The position numbers and the translations under genes are program-made. A stretch of DNA of 21,992 nt, taken from Bacillota bacterium (GTDB lineage: Bacteria > Bacillota > Clostridia > Lachnospirales > Lachnospiraceae). The DNA lies in the NCBI GenBank assembly GCA_023424235.1, contig JAFAEB010000366.1:1-21992 (forward strand), written 5' to 3'. Positions 1 to 9,553 of the stretch are shown piece by piece. The notes below the pieces were generated by a model that did no database searches, was not told the origin of the DNA, and saw only the letters and a list, made by a program, of their open reading frames with translations. Numbering within the stretch: position 1 is the stretch's first letter; every line of letters starts with the position of its first letter.

Positions 1-25
1 GATTAAACCAATTATGATTTTTCAT
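1..25 (-). CDS. 5' end of a gene running off the left edge
   Basis: On the minus strand an ATG at 25-23 begins an open frame reading MKNHNWFN up to the window edge. A ribosome site GGAGAGGAG lies at 42-34, eight bases before the ATG, which is good spacing. Only eight codons are visible, so the product cannot be named. It lies on the same strand as the Asn-rich gene that ends at 133, about 107 bases upstream of it, and may or may not share its transcript. Confidence 0.5.
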
Positions 26-132
26 ATAAAAAACTCCTCTCCATCATTCTTTTGATATTTCCTTCATTGCAATTCTCAAATTATATAAATTCGAGATGCA
101 ATTTATGTAAATCTTAAGTGGAAGTTATATTA

Positions 133-1632
<1,500 letters not shown>

Positions 1633-1721
1633 GGCTTCTCCATTTCTCTGTTATCATTATACTATATTCTTTTAGGATAAAAATATTACTATTAATTAGG
1701 GGTAAGTAGGGGATAAGTTAG

Positions 1722-1760
1722 AAATACCCATTCAAAAGGAATCCTTAAGAATGGGTATTT
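1722..1760 (-). terminator. Hairpin after luxS, probable terminator
   Basis: The arms at 1722-1733 and 1749-1760 form a perfect 12-bp stem (AAATACCCATTC and its complement) with a 15-base loop. The loop contains a smaller near-palindrome, AAGGA/TCCTT. It lies just past the luxS stop and upstream of the Asn-rich gene. The minus-strand tail is only TTTCTAACTT, so termination may be partial; on the plus strand a T-rich stretch follows. Confidence 0.55.
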
Positions 1761-1771
1761 AATATTATTTT

Positions 1772-2251
1772 TTAGATTGGATAGATTAAATTTTCTTCTT
1801 TTATTTGATATAAAACATTGTCTAGAAAGCGATTTGCTAAATAGTTAGCCATATTTAAGTTCATATCAGTATAATTACCACAGTGAACTGGACTAGCACC
1901 TGGAACTTCTTCCTTAAAATCTCTTATAAATTCATATGTTTCTATTAATAAACTTAAAATATCTCTTGATTCATATTCACCAGCTAATATTAAGTAAAAA
2001 CCTGTCCTACAACCCATTGGCCCAAAATAGATAGTTTTACTAGCAAATTCCTTATGGTTTCTTAAAAATGTAGCTGCTAAGTGCTCAATGGTATGCATTT
2101 CAGCGGTATTCATAACTGGTTCAAAATTAGGTCTTGTCATACGTATATCAAAAGTAGTAAGAACTTCTTCACCAACCATGTCTTTTCTGGATACGTAAAT
2201 TCCAGGTAATAATTTCATATGATCAATAGTAAAGCTTGGTATTTGCTTCAT
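1772..2251 (-). CDS. luxS: S-ribosylhomocysteine lyase (LuxS)
   Basis: LuxS cleaves S-ribosylhomocysteine to homocysteine and DPD, the precursor of autoinducer AI-2, in the cytoplasmic activated methyl cycle. The 159-residue length is typical. The metal-binding HTIEHL motif lies at 53-58, with His53 and His57 as ligands, Glu56 as the acid/base and Cys124 (in VHCGNY) as the third ligand. Cys81 in the GPMGCRTGFY segment matches the catalytic cysteine of the family. The ATG at 2251 follows AAGGAGG with good spacing. The neighbouring genes are not methionine-cycle genes, so it appears to stand alone. A 13-bp palindrome at 2302-2314 lies in its upstream region. Assignment is firm; whether AI-2 is used for signalling here cannot be told. 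Confidence 0.97.
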   Translation of the reverse strand: MKQIPSFTIDHMKLLPGIYVSRKDMVGEEVLTTFDIRMTRPNFEPVMNTAEMHTIEHLAATFLRNHKEFASKTIYFGPMGCRTGFYLILAGEYESRDILSLLIETYEFIRDFKEEVPGASPVHCGNYTDMNLNMANYLANRFLDNVLYQIKEENLIYPI

Positions 2252-2301
2252 GTATCCTCCTTAATTTCTATATTAATTATATAATTTGATTGTTTGCTTA
2301 T

Positions 2302-2314
2302 ATAGCTAAGCTAT
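2302..2314. promoter_or_regulatory. 13-bp palindrome between luxS and the divergent HAD gene
   Basis: The sequence ATAGCT-A-AGCTAT is a perfect inverted repeat around one base, about 50 bases upstream of the luxS start in the 255-base divergent spacer. It could be an operator, but the site is short and AT-rich. No regulator is identified and the rest of the spacer shows no clear promoter pair. Confidence 0.25.
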
Positions 2315-2506
2315 CATTCTAAAATTTAACATTAAACTAGATTGCTATGTCATGAACGAAAAAATGTTTACTTATTGCTTTCAATATTATAACATAAAAT
2401 TTTGCAATTACAAAGATATTATTAGAATTACTAGCTTTACTGGATTTTTTTTCATTTATGGATTATAATTGCTATATACAATAGAAAAAATTAGTGAGGA
2501 AATAGA

Positions 2507-3130
2507 ATGATTGATAGCATAATTTTTGATTTAGATGGTACCTTATGGGATGGTACTGATGGAGCAGCTATAATCTGGAGTGAGGTTGCAAGTAAATATC
2601 CTATGGTTACAGATATTATTACGGCTGATAAATTAAAAGCCTTATATGGCCTACCATTAGAGGAGATAGCGATTAAGCTACTACCTTCTGCAACTAAGGA
2701 AATAGCAATTAAGATTATGGAGGAAAGTGTTGTAAAGCAATGCCCATATTTAGAAGAGCATGGCGGTATCTTATTTTCAAAGCTAGAAGAAACACTAGCA
2801 GAATTAAAAAAGAAGTATAAACTTTATATTGTAAGTAATTGTGAAGAAGGCTATATTCAATGCTTCCTTAAAGCACATAATCTTAGTGAATATTTTTTAG
2901 ATTTTGAATATCCAGGACGTACAAGATTATCAAAAGCCGACAATATTAGGCTTATTATGGAGAGAAATAATCTCTTGAAACCAGTCTATGTTGGTGATAC
3001 AAAAGGTGATGAGAAAGCTTCAAAAGCAGCTGGGGTTCCTTTTATTTATGCTAGATATGGATTTGGTATGGCAGAGAATTTTGATTATGTAATTGATTCC
3101 TTTGATGAGTTGTTAAAGCTCAATTTATAA
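2507..3130 (+). CDS. HAD-superfamily phosphatase (phosphoglycolate phosphatase-like)
   Basis: This 207-residue protein has the four HAD motifs in order. Motif I is DLDGTLWD at about residues 8-15 with nucleophile Asp8 and acid/base Asp10. Motif II is YIVSN in mid-protein. The conserved Lys of motif III is in LSKADNIRLI. Motif IV is VGDTKGDEKASKAAG. An alpha-helical cap follows motif I, as in class C1 phosphatases such as Gph. It probably dephosphorylates a small phosphometabolite in the cytoplasm; the substrate cannot be read from sequence. The ATG follows GTGAGGAAATAGA, a modest ribosome site. It is divergent from luxS and lies upstream of the trpS leader, which has its own promoter. Confidence 0.88.
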   Translation: MIDSIIFDLDGTLWDGTDGAAIIWSEVASKYPMVTDIITADKLKALYGLPLEEIAIKLLPSATKEIAIKIMEESVVKQCPYLEEHGGILFSKLEETLAELKKKYKLYIVSNCEEGYIQCFLKAHNLSEYFLDFEYPGRTRLSKADNIRLIMERNNLLKPVYVGDTKGDEKASKAAGVPFIYARYGFGMAENFDYVIDSFDELLKLNL

Positions 3131-3134
3131 TAGA

Positions 3135-3162
3135 AGCAATGTTGATAACATAATGCTCTTTT
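3135..3162 (+). terminator. Weak hairpin after the HAD gene
   Basis: AGCAATGTT at 3135-3143 pairs with AACAT plus TGCT at 3147-3157 with a two-base bulge and a 3-base loop, followed by CTTTT. It begins five bases after the HAD stop, where a terminator is expected, but the stem is AT-rich and the T run is short. Confidence 0.35.
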
Positions 3163-3166
3163 CATA

Positions 3167-3195
3167 TTGACTTTTGTGAAATTGAATTATATACT
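3167..3195 (+). promoter_or_regulatory. Sigma-A promoter of the trpS T-box leader
   Basis: TTGACT at 3167-3172 and TATACT at 3190-3195 are separated by 17 bases. Transcription would start near 3202, just before the first conserved T-box leader bases at about 3211. Confidence 0.75.
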
Positions 3196-3210
3196 TTTAT
3201 TTATAGTTAT

Positions 3211-3517
3211 CCGATGATTAAGAATAGTAGATATAAATAGTACATCAAAGCGAGCTATCGAGGGTGAAAGGATAGTATGGTATATTATATAGAATGGACT
3301 TATAGGATTTAGGAGGAACGGTATCTTTTGACCTAGTAATGCCTAACGGGAACTCTACTCGTTATCAAAGAGCATGTATCCTTAGCTTATTATTTGATAT
3401 AATATAGATTAAGGTAAGTACATGGAAAAAGTGGGCGTTATTACGTCAAACCGGGTGGTACCGCAGAAGTTACGACTTTTGTCCCAGTAAATTTACTAGG
3501 ATAAGAGTCTTTTTTTT
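3211..3517 (+). promoter_or_regulatory. T-box leader (tRNA-Trp sensing) of trpS
   Basis: Uncharged tRNA bound by this leader stabilises an antiterminator and lets transcription reach trpS. The conserved start GATGATTAAGAATAGTA is at about 3212-3228, and the AG-bulge and distal-loop sequences around GCGAG and GGGTGAAAGG are at 3250-3272. The specifier codon TGG (in GAATGGACT) is at 3295-3297 and matches tryptophan and the gene downstream. The T-box AACCGGGTGGTACCGCAG is at about 3449-3466. The terminator stem pairs GACTTTTGTCC and AGTAA (3474-3489) with TTACTAGGA and AAGAGTC (3493-3509), followed by eight T (3510-3517). The T-box bases are UGGU rather than the UGGC expected for a G73 discriminator. 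Confidence 0.93.
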
Positions 3518-3581
3518 AGCCTAGTATAGGAACATAAATTTAGTTAAATATAGTAAAGTAAGGTAAAAAAGGAGATATTAT

Positions 3582-4586
3582 ATGTTAGATGGTAAAAAAA
3601 CATTATTTAGTGGAATGCAAGCAACTGGTAATTTAACACTAGGAAATTACATGGGTGCGTTAAAAAATTGGGTTACCTTAGAAGATGAGTATGAGAGTTT
3701 TTACTGCGTTGTTGATATGCATTCCATAACGGTAAGACAAGATCCACAAGAACTAAGAAAAAGAGCAAGAACTCTTCTTAGTCTATACATTGCAGCTGGG
3801 TTAAATCCGGAAAAGAACTGTATTTATTATCAATCCCATGTATCTGGTCATGCTGAACTTAGCTGGATCTTAAATTGCTACACTTATATGGGTGAGCTAA
3901 ATAGAATGACTCAGTTTAAAGATAAGTCAGCGAAACATTCTGATAATATTAATGCTGGTTTATTTACCTATCCAGTACTTATGGCTGCTGATATTTTATT
4001 ATTCCAATCCGATGTTGTTCCTGTAGGTAGCGACCAAAAACAACACCTTGAGCTAGCTAGAGATATCGCGGAACGTTTTAATGGTATATATGGAGATGTA
4101 TTTACTGTTCCAGAACCGTATATTGGTAAAGTTGGTGCAAGAATTATGAGCTTACAAGAACCAACAAAGAAGATGTCAAAATCCGATGAGAATCTTAACG
4201 CAAGTATTTATATGCTAGATGACCCAGATACCATTATTCGTAAGTTTAAGCGTGCTGTAACCGATTCTGATAATCAAATTATTTATCATGATGACAAACC
4301 AGGTATTCAAAATTTAATTGATATTTATAGAAGTATTACCAATAAATCAATTGAAGAAGTGGAAAAAGAGTTTGACGGTAAAGGATATGGAGAGTTTAAA
4401 TTAGCAGTAGGAGAATCTGTCGTATCTGTACTAAAACCAATCCAAGATAAATTAGATGATTTATTAAAGGATAAAGCCTACCTTGATGGTATAATTAAGA
4501 CTAATGCAGAAAAAGCAAATTATTATGCCAATAAAACATTGAGAAAAGTTCAAAAGAAAGTAGGCTTCCCAGAAAGAATACGTTAA
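3582..4586 (+). CDS. trpS: Tryptophanyl-tRNA synthetase
   Basis: TrpS charges tRNA-Trp with tryptophan using ATP, in the cytoplasm. The 334-residue length is normal for the bacterial class Ic enzyme. The HIGH-type signature is at residues 15-24 (TGNLTLGNYM), and the KMSKS loop is at 197-201, followed by DEN. Family segments FSGMQATG, MAADILLFQSDVVPVGSDQKQH and the C-terminal anticodon-binding region are present. The ATG at 3582 follows AAGGAGATATTAT. Expression should depend on tRNA-Trp charging through the T-box leader directly upstream. No other trp genes are adjacent. Confidence 0.98.
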   Translation: MLDGKKTLFSGMQATGNLTLGNYMGALKNWVTLEDEYESFYCVVDMHSITVRQDPQELRKRARTLLSLYIAAGLNPEKNCIYYQSHVSGHAELSWILNCYTYMGELNRMTQFKDKSAKHSDNINAGLFTYPVLMAADILLFQSDVVPVGSDQKQHLELARDIAERFNGIYGDVFTVPEPYIGKVGARIMSLQEPTKKMSKSDENLNASIYMLDDPDTIIRKFKRAVTDSDNQIIYHDDKPGIQNLIDIYRSITNKSIEEVEKEFDGKGYGEFKLAVGESVVSVLKPIQDKLDDLLKDKAYLDGIIKTNAEKANYYANKTLRKVQKKVGFPERIR

Positions 4587-4638
4587 TAAATAGCTTTAAA
4601 TTATATAAAACTAAAATAAACCAATAAATAAAAAAATT

Positions 4639-4666
4639 AAATAGTATGAATAGTTTCATACTATTT
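4639..4666. terminator. 12-bp hairpin after trpS; T run is on the minus strand
   Basis: Perfect arms AAATAGTATGAA (4639-4650) and its complement (4655-4666) enclose a four-base loop, TAGT. The A-rich flank at 4627-4638 would give a T run only for minus-strand transcription. On the plus strand the stem is followed by AAAGG. It lies 52 bases after the trpS stop and 48 bases before the next gene, so it may end trpS inefficiently or act on the downstream mRNA. Confidence 0.45.
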
Positions 4667-4714
4667 AAAGGAATACCATAGTTAAATTAATATGAATTGT
4701 GAGGTTATGTATTT

Positions 4715-5674
4715 ATGAAAATCGTATTTATGGAAGCAGATTCCGTAGGAAATGATGTTGATTTATCTTGTTTTGACTCTCTAGGTGAAGTAGTCAAATA
4801 TAAAAGGTCAGAAGCAAGTGAAAATAAAAACCGTGTTAAAGATGCGGATATTATCGTAGTAAATAAAATTCCTATGAATGAAAGCACACTTTCTGAGGCT
4901 AAAAATTTAAAGTTAATCTGTATTACTGCTACTGGTACTAATATTGTTGATTTTGAGTACACCAACATGCGTAATATAGCAGTTGCTAATGTAAGTGGTT
5001 ATTCCACTCAATCCGTAATTCAACATACCTTTGCATTATTATTCTATGTATATGAGAAATTAAGTTACTATGATAACTTTGTAAAAAGTGGTGACTATAT
5101 AAGAAGTGATATTTTTAGTCATTTTGATAAGAAATTTAATGAACTTTACGGAAAAACATGGGGTATTATAGGTCTTGGTGAGATTGGAAAGGGTGTAGCA
5201 AATATTGCAAAAGCATTTGGGTGTAATGTAATTTATTATTCCACTTCTGGTAAAAATGCAAACCCAGAGTATAAGCAGGTGGATTTTGATACCTTACTAA
5301 AACGTTCCGACATTATCTCTATACATGCACCATTAAATCAACAGACAGAGAATTTAATCAATGAAGAAGCATTAAAGAAGATGAAGAAATCAGCAATTTT
5401 ATTAAACCTAGGTCGTGGTCCAATTGTAAATGAAGAAGCACTGGCAAATGCTCTTGAAAATGATGAAATTGCAGGTGCTGGACTTGATGTCATTAAAGTG
5501 GAACCAATGGCAGCTGATAACCCATTATATCGCATACAAGATAGTACAAAATTAATTATTACGCCACATATTGCTTGGGCAACAAAAGAAGCAAGAAATC
5601 GTGTCATTGCAGAAGTATATAAGAATATTGAAGCATTTATGCGTGGAGAAGAAAGAAGTATTGTAAAGCAATAG
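4715..5674 (+). CDS. D-2-hydroxyacid dehydrogenase (NAD-dependent)
   Basis: This 319-residue protein belongs to the D-isomer-specific 2-hydroxyacid dehydrogenases, cytoplasmic enzymes that interconvert 2-oxoacids and D-2-hydroxyacids. The Rossmann motif GLGEIG is at 153-158. The catalytic Arg234 (in LGRGPI), Glu263 (in VEPM) and His285 (in TPHI) are all present with normal spacing. The catalytic domain wraps around the nucleotide-binding domain. The final Trp after His (HIAWAT) is as in glycerate or hydroxypyruvate reductase-like members. The exact substrate (glycerate, D-lactate or a branched hydroxyacid) is not decided by sequence. The ATG lies 11 bases after GTGAGG, a weak ribosome site. 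Confidence 0.9.
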   Translation: MKIVFMEADSVGNDVDLSCFDSLGEVVKYKRSEASENKNRVKDADIIVVNKIPMNESTLSEAKNLKLICITATGTNIVDFEYTNMRNIAVANVSGYSTQSVIQHTFALLFYVYEKLSYYDNFVKSGDYIRSDIFSHFDKKFNELYGKTWGIIGLGEIGKGVANIAKAFGCNVIYYSTSGKNANPEYKQVDFDTLLKRSDIISIHAPLNQQTENLINEEALKKMKKSAILLNLGRGPIVNEEALANALENDEIAGAGLDVIKVEPMAADNPLYRIQDSTKLIITPHIAWATKEARNRVIAEVYKNIEAFMRGEERSIVKQ

Positions 5675-5703
5675 GTTACCTTCTAAAACTTAATAAATAA
5701 TAG

Positions 5704-5756
5704 GTAAATGCACCGTAGCGATGCTAGAATATTCTAGCAAACCTTGGTGCATTTAC
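5704..5756 (+). terminator. Large two-tier hairpin after the dehydrogenase gene
   Basis: Outer arms GTAAATGCACC (5704-5714) and its exact complement (5746-5756) enclose an inner palindrome, GCTAGAATATTCTAGC (5723-5738). The tail TGTTATATTT is T-rich but not a T run. It probably marks the 3' end of the dehydrogenase transcript. The remaining bases to 5964 hold a smaller inverted repeat at 5855-5870 and a TATAAT at 5885-5890, and nothing else that I can name. Confidence 0.5.
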
Positions 5757-5854
5757 TGTTATATTTATCTATAAAATTACTGATTTATAAATTGAAAATT
5801 TTAAAATAGTGTAGTAAAGTGTTACTATGTAGAGTAGCTACTTGTGATGGTCTC

Positions 5855-5890
5855 ATTGATAATAATCAATTTAAAGGTAGTGTATATAAT
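5855..5890 (+). promoter_or_regulatory. Possible promoter and operator before the secreted protease
   Basis: An inverted repeat ATTGAT-AATA-ATCAAT at 5855-5870 lies 14 bases upstream of TATAAT at 5885-5890. TTGATA inside the repeat is 23 bases from the -10, too far for a normal -35, so the promoter could need an activator at the repeat. The evidence is positional only. Confidence 0.3.
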
Positions 5891-5964
5891 CTATCTTAAT
5901 CATATGCAATCTATTTCATACTTCACAAATAGTTAATTATAGGAATTAGAAAGGAGTTTTAAGA

Positions 5965-7353
5965 ATGAAAAATATACATATAAAATTCATTTATCGCTTA
6001 TTCGTAGTATTCTTTATAATGAATGTAATATTACCATATACAAATGATTTAAGCCCTATCCAAACTGCAAAAGCAGAGACAGCAAATAAAATTAAAGTAA
6101 CAGCTACTAATTTAACTTGTTATGATGATACAACAATTATGATTATGGTGAAAGATTATAAAAAAACAGATAAGATCACAGTAGATGTTGAGAATAAAAA
6201 GTTGATTTCTGTCAGTTTGCAAAAGGAAATAGGTGATGTTATACCACTAAAAATTGTTCCTAAGAAATCAGGAACAACCAATGTAACTATTAGCACATCT
6301 AGTTCAAAGGATAAGGTTTTACTTAAAGTAACATCCATTATTATGGATGATAGGGATATCGAAGATAAGAATAGTCTATCCGCTAAAAAAATATATGCAG
6401 CTAGCAAATCTAGTATGGTACAAATTAATACAAATAAAGGCTTAGGTTCAGGATTTTTTATTGCTAAAGGAATCTTAGTTACCAATTATCATGTGATTGA
6501 GAATGTAAACCAAATAGAAGTAGTAAATTATCAAAATAAAAAGTATTCGGTAACGTCGATATTAGGATATGATAAGGATTTAGACATTGCAATTCTCTCG
6601 ATTAATAGTAGTAAAAATGATTATCTTACCTTTAATACACATGGAGTAACCGTAGGTGAAGAGGTATATTCGATGGGAAGTCCTCTAGGTCTTACAGATA
6701 CCTTTTCTAATGGTATTGTAACAAATAGTAAGAGAATCATTGATAATGTGAAATATATTCAAACCAATGCATCGATATCCATGGGTAATAGCGGTGGTCC
6801 ACTTTTAAATGCCTATGGAGAAGTAATAGGAATTATTACAGCCACCTATTTAAGTGGACAAAATCTTAATCTTGCACTAGATATTAACCAGATATATGAG
6901 GTTCCAACGAATCACCCATTAAAGGTAACAGAATTTTATAATTTGAATCAGACGGAAGAAGTAATAACAGAAGATAAGAATATTATTTATGAAGATGAGC
7001 TAAAAAGCACAAGAGCAATTACAGCCCAAACCATTGACCTAGATGCCTATGTGTTTGGAACCATGTTACTTGGTGGACAGTTTGATATATATAAATTTAA
7101 TATTACAAGAGATGGTTTTTATAATGTTACTCTTTTAGACGAGTTCTTTGAAAAAGAAGTAACACAATTAGATATAACCATTCATGATGAAAATTTTGAT
7201 TTAGTTCGCTCTAGTGAGAGTGGATATTATGGTAACAAGCGCTATCAAAAGCTATATTTAACCCCAGGTATCTACTATATTATGATTTCACCAATCCTTT
7301 CCTACAACAAAACAAATAATGTTATGTATTCCTATTTATTAACTAACAATTAA
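5965..7353 (+). CDS. Secreted trypsin-fold serine protease (HtrA/S1C-like, no PDZ)
   Basis: This 462-residue protein starts with a signal peptide (basic MKNIHIKFIYR, a hydrophobic stretch, then AKA before Glu39). The protease core spans about 145-310 with the catalytic triad His176 (NYHVI), Asp207 (DLDIA) and Ser276 (GNSGGPL), as in HtrA/DegP proteases. The region before it, residues 40-130, resembles a beta-sandwich. There is no PDZ domain; instead residues 320-462 form an unrecognised C-terminal beta-rich region reminiscent of pre-peptidase-like domains. It is likely exported and acts on misfolded or surface proteins (inference). The ATG follows AAAGGAGTTTTAAGA. The gene stands alone between two terminators. 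Confidence 0.88.
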   Translation: MKNIHIKFIYRLFVVFFIMNVILPYTNDLSPIQTAKAETANKIKVTATNLTCYDDTTIMIMVKDYKKTDKITVDVENKKLISVSLQKEIGDVIPLKIVPKKSGTTNVTISTSSSKDKVLLKVTSIIMDDRDIEDKNSLSAKKIYAASKSSMVQINTNKGLGSGFFIAKGILVTNYHVIENVNQIEVVNYQNKKYSVTSILGYDKDLDIAILSINSSKNDYLTFNTHGVTVGEEVYSMGSPLGLTDTFSNGIVTNSKRIIDNVKYIQTNASISMGNSGGPLLNAYGEVIGIITATYLSGQNLNLALDINQIYEVPTNHPLKVTEFYNLNQTEEVITEDKNIIYEDELKSTRAITAQTIDLDAYVFGTMLLGGQFDIYKFNITRDGFYNVTLLDEFFEKEVTQLDITIHDENFDLVRSSESGYYGNKRYQKLYLTPGIYYIMISPILSYNKTNNVMYSYLLTNN

Positions 7354-7472
7354 AGTTGGGAACGAATTAAACTCTAGTTACATAACAATGTAATAAAATA
7401 TCTTTCTAGAATTTATAGAATAAAAGTTAAGATAAATCAAGTATAATATCAAAATGAAATAAGAAGCATCAA

Positions 7473-7505
7473 AAAGACTCTAACATTGTATGTGTTAGAG
7501 TCTTT
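7473..7505. terminator. Bidirectional terminator between the protease gene and potD
   Basis: AAAGACTCTAACA (7473-7485) and its exact complement (7493-7505) form a 13-bp stem with a 7-base loop. Read on the minus strand the stem ends in a T run from the A stretch at 7471-7475, so it terminates the pot operon. On the plus strand it lies about 120 bases after the protease stop. Confidence 0.85.
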
Positions 7506-7586
7506 ATCAATCTATATATTTTTTTAGAGGCAATTTAGTAATCTTGGTTTAGATTATAAGGTATTCTCATATAAACCTTACCTATC

Positions 7587-8651
7587 TTAATTTGATTTTA
7601 CTTCATTCCATTTTTGTAAGTAAAGGTTTTCAATCTCTTCACCTAAATATTTGTAAGCTGTAGTTCTTTCTAAAACAGAACTATCTGGAAAAGCAATTGG
7701 ACTGTTTTTAATTTCTTCATCCTCGATTAATTCACGAGCAGTAGCATTTGGAGTAGAATAAGTTACATATTCGAAGTTCTTTAATGCGATTTCAGGATCA
7801 CATAAGAAGTTAATCCATTTTTCTGCATATTCTTTGTTCTTTGCGTTCTTTGGAATTACCCATCCATCAATCCAAACATTAGAACCTTCTTCTGGAACCA
7901 CATATTCTAAATCAGGATTCTCTCTTTGTGTGTAGATCGCTTCACCAGAGTAGATAATACCAATTGGATTTTCTCCACCAATCATTTTATCACGAACTTG
8001 GTCAACAACATAGGCATCAACAAGAGGGAACTGTGCTTTTAGTAATTCTTTTGCTTCTTCAATTTCAGCTTCATTGGTTGAGTTTAAGGAATAACCTAAG
8101 TATGTTAATGCAATTCCTAAAGCATCGCGAACACTATCAATCATAAGAATATCACCAGTGTAACCATTAGCTTCAACAAATTCAGGATCAAAGATAGCAT
8201 CCCAACTTGTAATTTCAGTATTAATCATAGATTTGTTATATAAAATACCTACAGTCCCCCAAAAATAAGGAACACTATACTTATTAGCTGGATCAAATTC
8301 TTCTGAACTTTTAAGGATAGTTTCATCAATATGCTTCATATTTGGTATATTATCATAGTTTATTTCTGCAAGCATATCTTCATCAATCATTTTCTTAATC
8401 ATGTAGTCAGAAGGGCAAACAACATCATATACTACAGAACCAGTCTTGATTACAGGATACATATCTTCATTTTGAACAAACTCTTTATGAACAACTTTAA
8501 TTCCAGTTTCTTCTTCAAATAAATCATAAACCTCTTCATCAATATATTCACCCCAATTGTAAACATATAGGGTTGGTTTGTCACTTTTAGCACAGGCAGT
8601 TAAGCTTGCAACAGTGACAACTGCAATTAAAACAGCAATTAATTTTTTCAT
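7587..8651 (-). CDS. potD: Spermidine/putrescine-binding lipoprotein (PotD)
   Basis: PotD captures polyamines outside the membrane and delivers them to PotBC. The 354-residue protein begins with a lipoprotein signal, MKKLIAVLIA through lipobox LTAC with Cys20 as the lipidated residue. The mature start TLYVYNWGEYID is characteristic of PotD/PotF proteins, followed by a type II periplasmic-binding fold. It is the last gene of the operon. A 116-base spacer separates it from potC, and its own strong ribosome site GGAAAGGAAC precedes the ATG at 8651. The spacer also holds a small hairpin. Putrescine against spermidine preference cannot be decided by eye. Confidence 0.94.
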   Translation of the reverse strand: MKKLIAVLIAVVTVASLTACAKSDKPTLYVYNWGEYIDEEVYDLFEEETGIKVVHKEFVQNEDMYPVIKTGSVVYDVVCPSDYMIKKMIDEDMLAEINYDNIPNMKHIDETILKSSEEFDPANKYSVPYFWGTVGILYNKSMINTEITSWDAIFDPEFVEANGYTGDILMIDSVRDALGIALTYLGYSLNSTNEAEIEEAKELLKAQFPLVDAYVVDQVRDKMIGGENPIGIIYSGEAIYTQRENPDLEYVVPEEGSNVWIDGWVIPKNAKNKEYAEKWINFLCDPEIALKNFEYVTYSTPNATARELIEDEEIKNSPIAFPDSSVLERTTAYKYLGEEIENLYLQKWNEVKSN

Positions 8652-8684
8652 TTCTTAAGTTCCTTTCCTATTGTTAATATTAGA

Positions 8685-8706
8685 TTCATTGTAATATTCC
8701 AATGAA
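8685..8706 (-). other. Small inverted repeat in the potC-potD spacer
   Basis: TTCATTG (8685-8691) and CAATGAA (8700-8706) form a 7-bp stem with an 8-base loop, without a T run. In ABC operons such intergenic hairpins often protect mRNA and raise binding-protein output; here that is only a suggestion. Confidence 0.3.
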
Positions 8707-8767
8707 AATAAAATCAGATAGCAATTAAATTAGCGTGAAGCAAAAAAATATTCATTGAAATTTTCTT

Positions 8768-9553
8768 CTATATTAAAATGTTTTTACTATTTTTATCATT
8801 CTTTCGATTGATTAGTATTAAAAGAATAATTACGCTAACAAACAAAAGAGTGGATAGTGCATACATTTCAGGCTTTATACCTTTACGTACCTCTGAATAA
8901 ATTTTAGTTGATAATGTATCAATTGTTGCACCTTTTGTAAAGTGGGTAATAACAAAATCATCTAAGGACATGGTAAAGGATAATAAGAATCCAGATAATA
9001 CACCAGGAAATATTTCAGGTAATATTACTTTATAAAAAGCATAACCTTTTGAAGCACCTAAGTCTAGAGCAGCTTCATAGGTACTCTTATTTAACTGCTT
9101 TAATTTTGGCATAACACTTAATATAACGTAAGGAATGTTAAATGTAATATGTGCCATTAAAACGCTGGAAAACCCAAGAGTATAATTAAATGCAACAAAC
9201 AATAGCATTAAGGATATACCAGTTACGATATCTGCATTTAACATAGGAATGTTTGTGATCCCCATAAGAACTGTTCTTGGGACCTTCTTCATACTATGCA
9301 TTGCAAGAGATGCAGCAGTACCAATTATAGTTGCTATAAGTGCTGAAAGCAGGGCTATAATTAAGGTTGTATATAGTGCGTTCATTATATCTTCGTTTTT
9401 AAAGAGTTTAATATACCAATCAAAGGTAAATCCACCCCATTTTGAACGGGACTTCGATTTATTAAAGGATAATACGATTAGTATTAAGATTGGAGCATAT
9501 AAAAATATAAGCATTAAAATCAAGTAAAAACGTTGAAACAGTTTTTTTATCAT
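8768..9553 (-). CDS. potC: Polyamine ABC transporter permease (PotC)
   Basis: This 261-residue inner-membrane protein has about six hydrophobic segments, starting with LILMLIFLYAPILILIVLSF. It carries the cytoplasmic EAA loop at about 159-185 (TYEAALDLGASKGYAFYKVI then LPEIFPGVL) that contacts the ATPase PotA. The N-terminal GGFTFDWYIKLF segment is typical of PotC. With PotB it forms the polyamine channel. Its ATG overlaps the potB stop by four bases (ATGA), so the two are translationally coupled. Confidence 0.94.
   Translation of the reverse strand: MIKKLFQRFYLILMLIFLYAPILILIVLSFNKSKSRSKWGGFTFDWYIKLFKNEDIMNALYTTLIIALLSALIATIIGTAASLAMHSMKKVPRTVLMGITNIPMLNADIVTGISLMLLFVAFNYTLGFSSVLMAHITFNIPYVILSVMPKLKQLNKSTYEAALDLGASKGYAFYKVILPEIFPGVLSGFLLSFTMSLDDFVITHFTKGATIDTLSTKIYSEVRKGIKPEMYALSTLLFVSVIILLILINRKNDKNSKNILI

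Noticed and set aside
3211..3517. A tryptophan-binding TRAP/trp attenuator instead of a T-box
   Set aside because: The conserved T-box, specifier and leader start motifs are present, and no run of spaced GAG/UAG triplets is seen.
6156..6485. 109-codon open frame on the minus strand opposite the secreted protease gene
   Set aside because: It is antisense to a complete protease with signal peptide and triad, and it has no ribosome site of its own.
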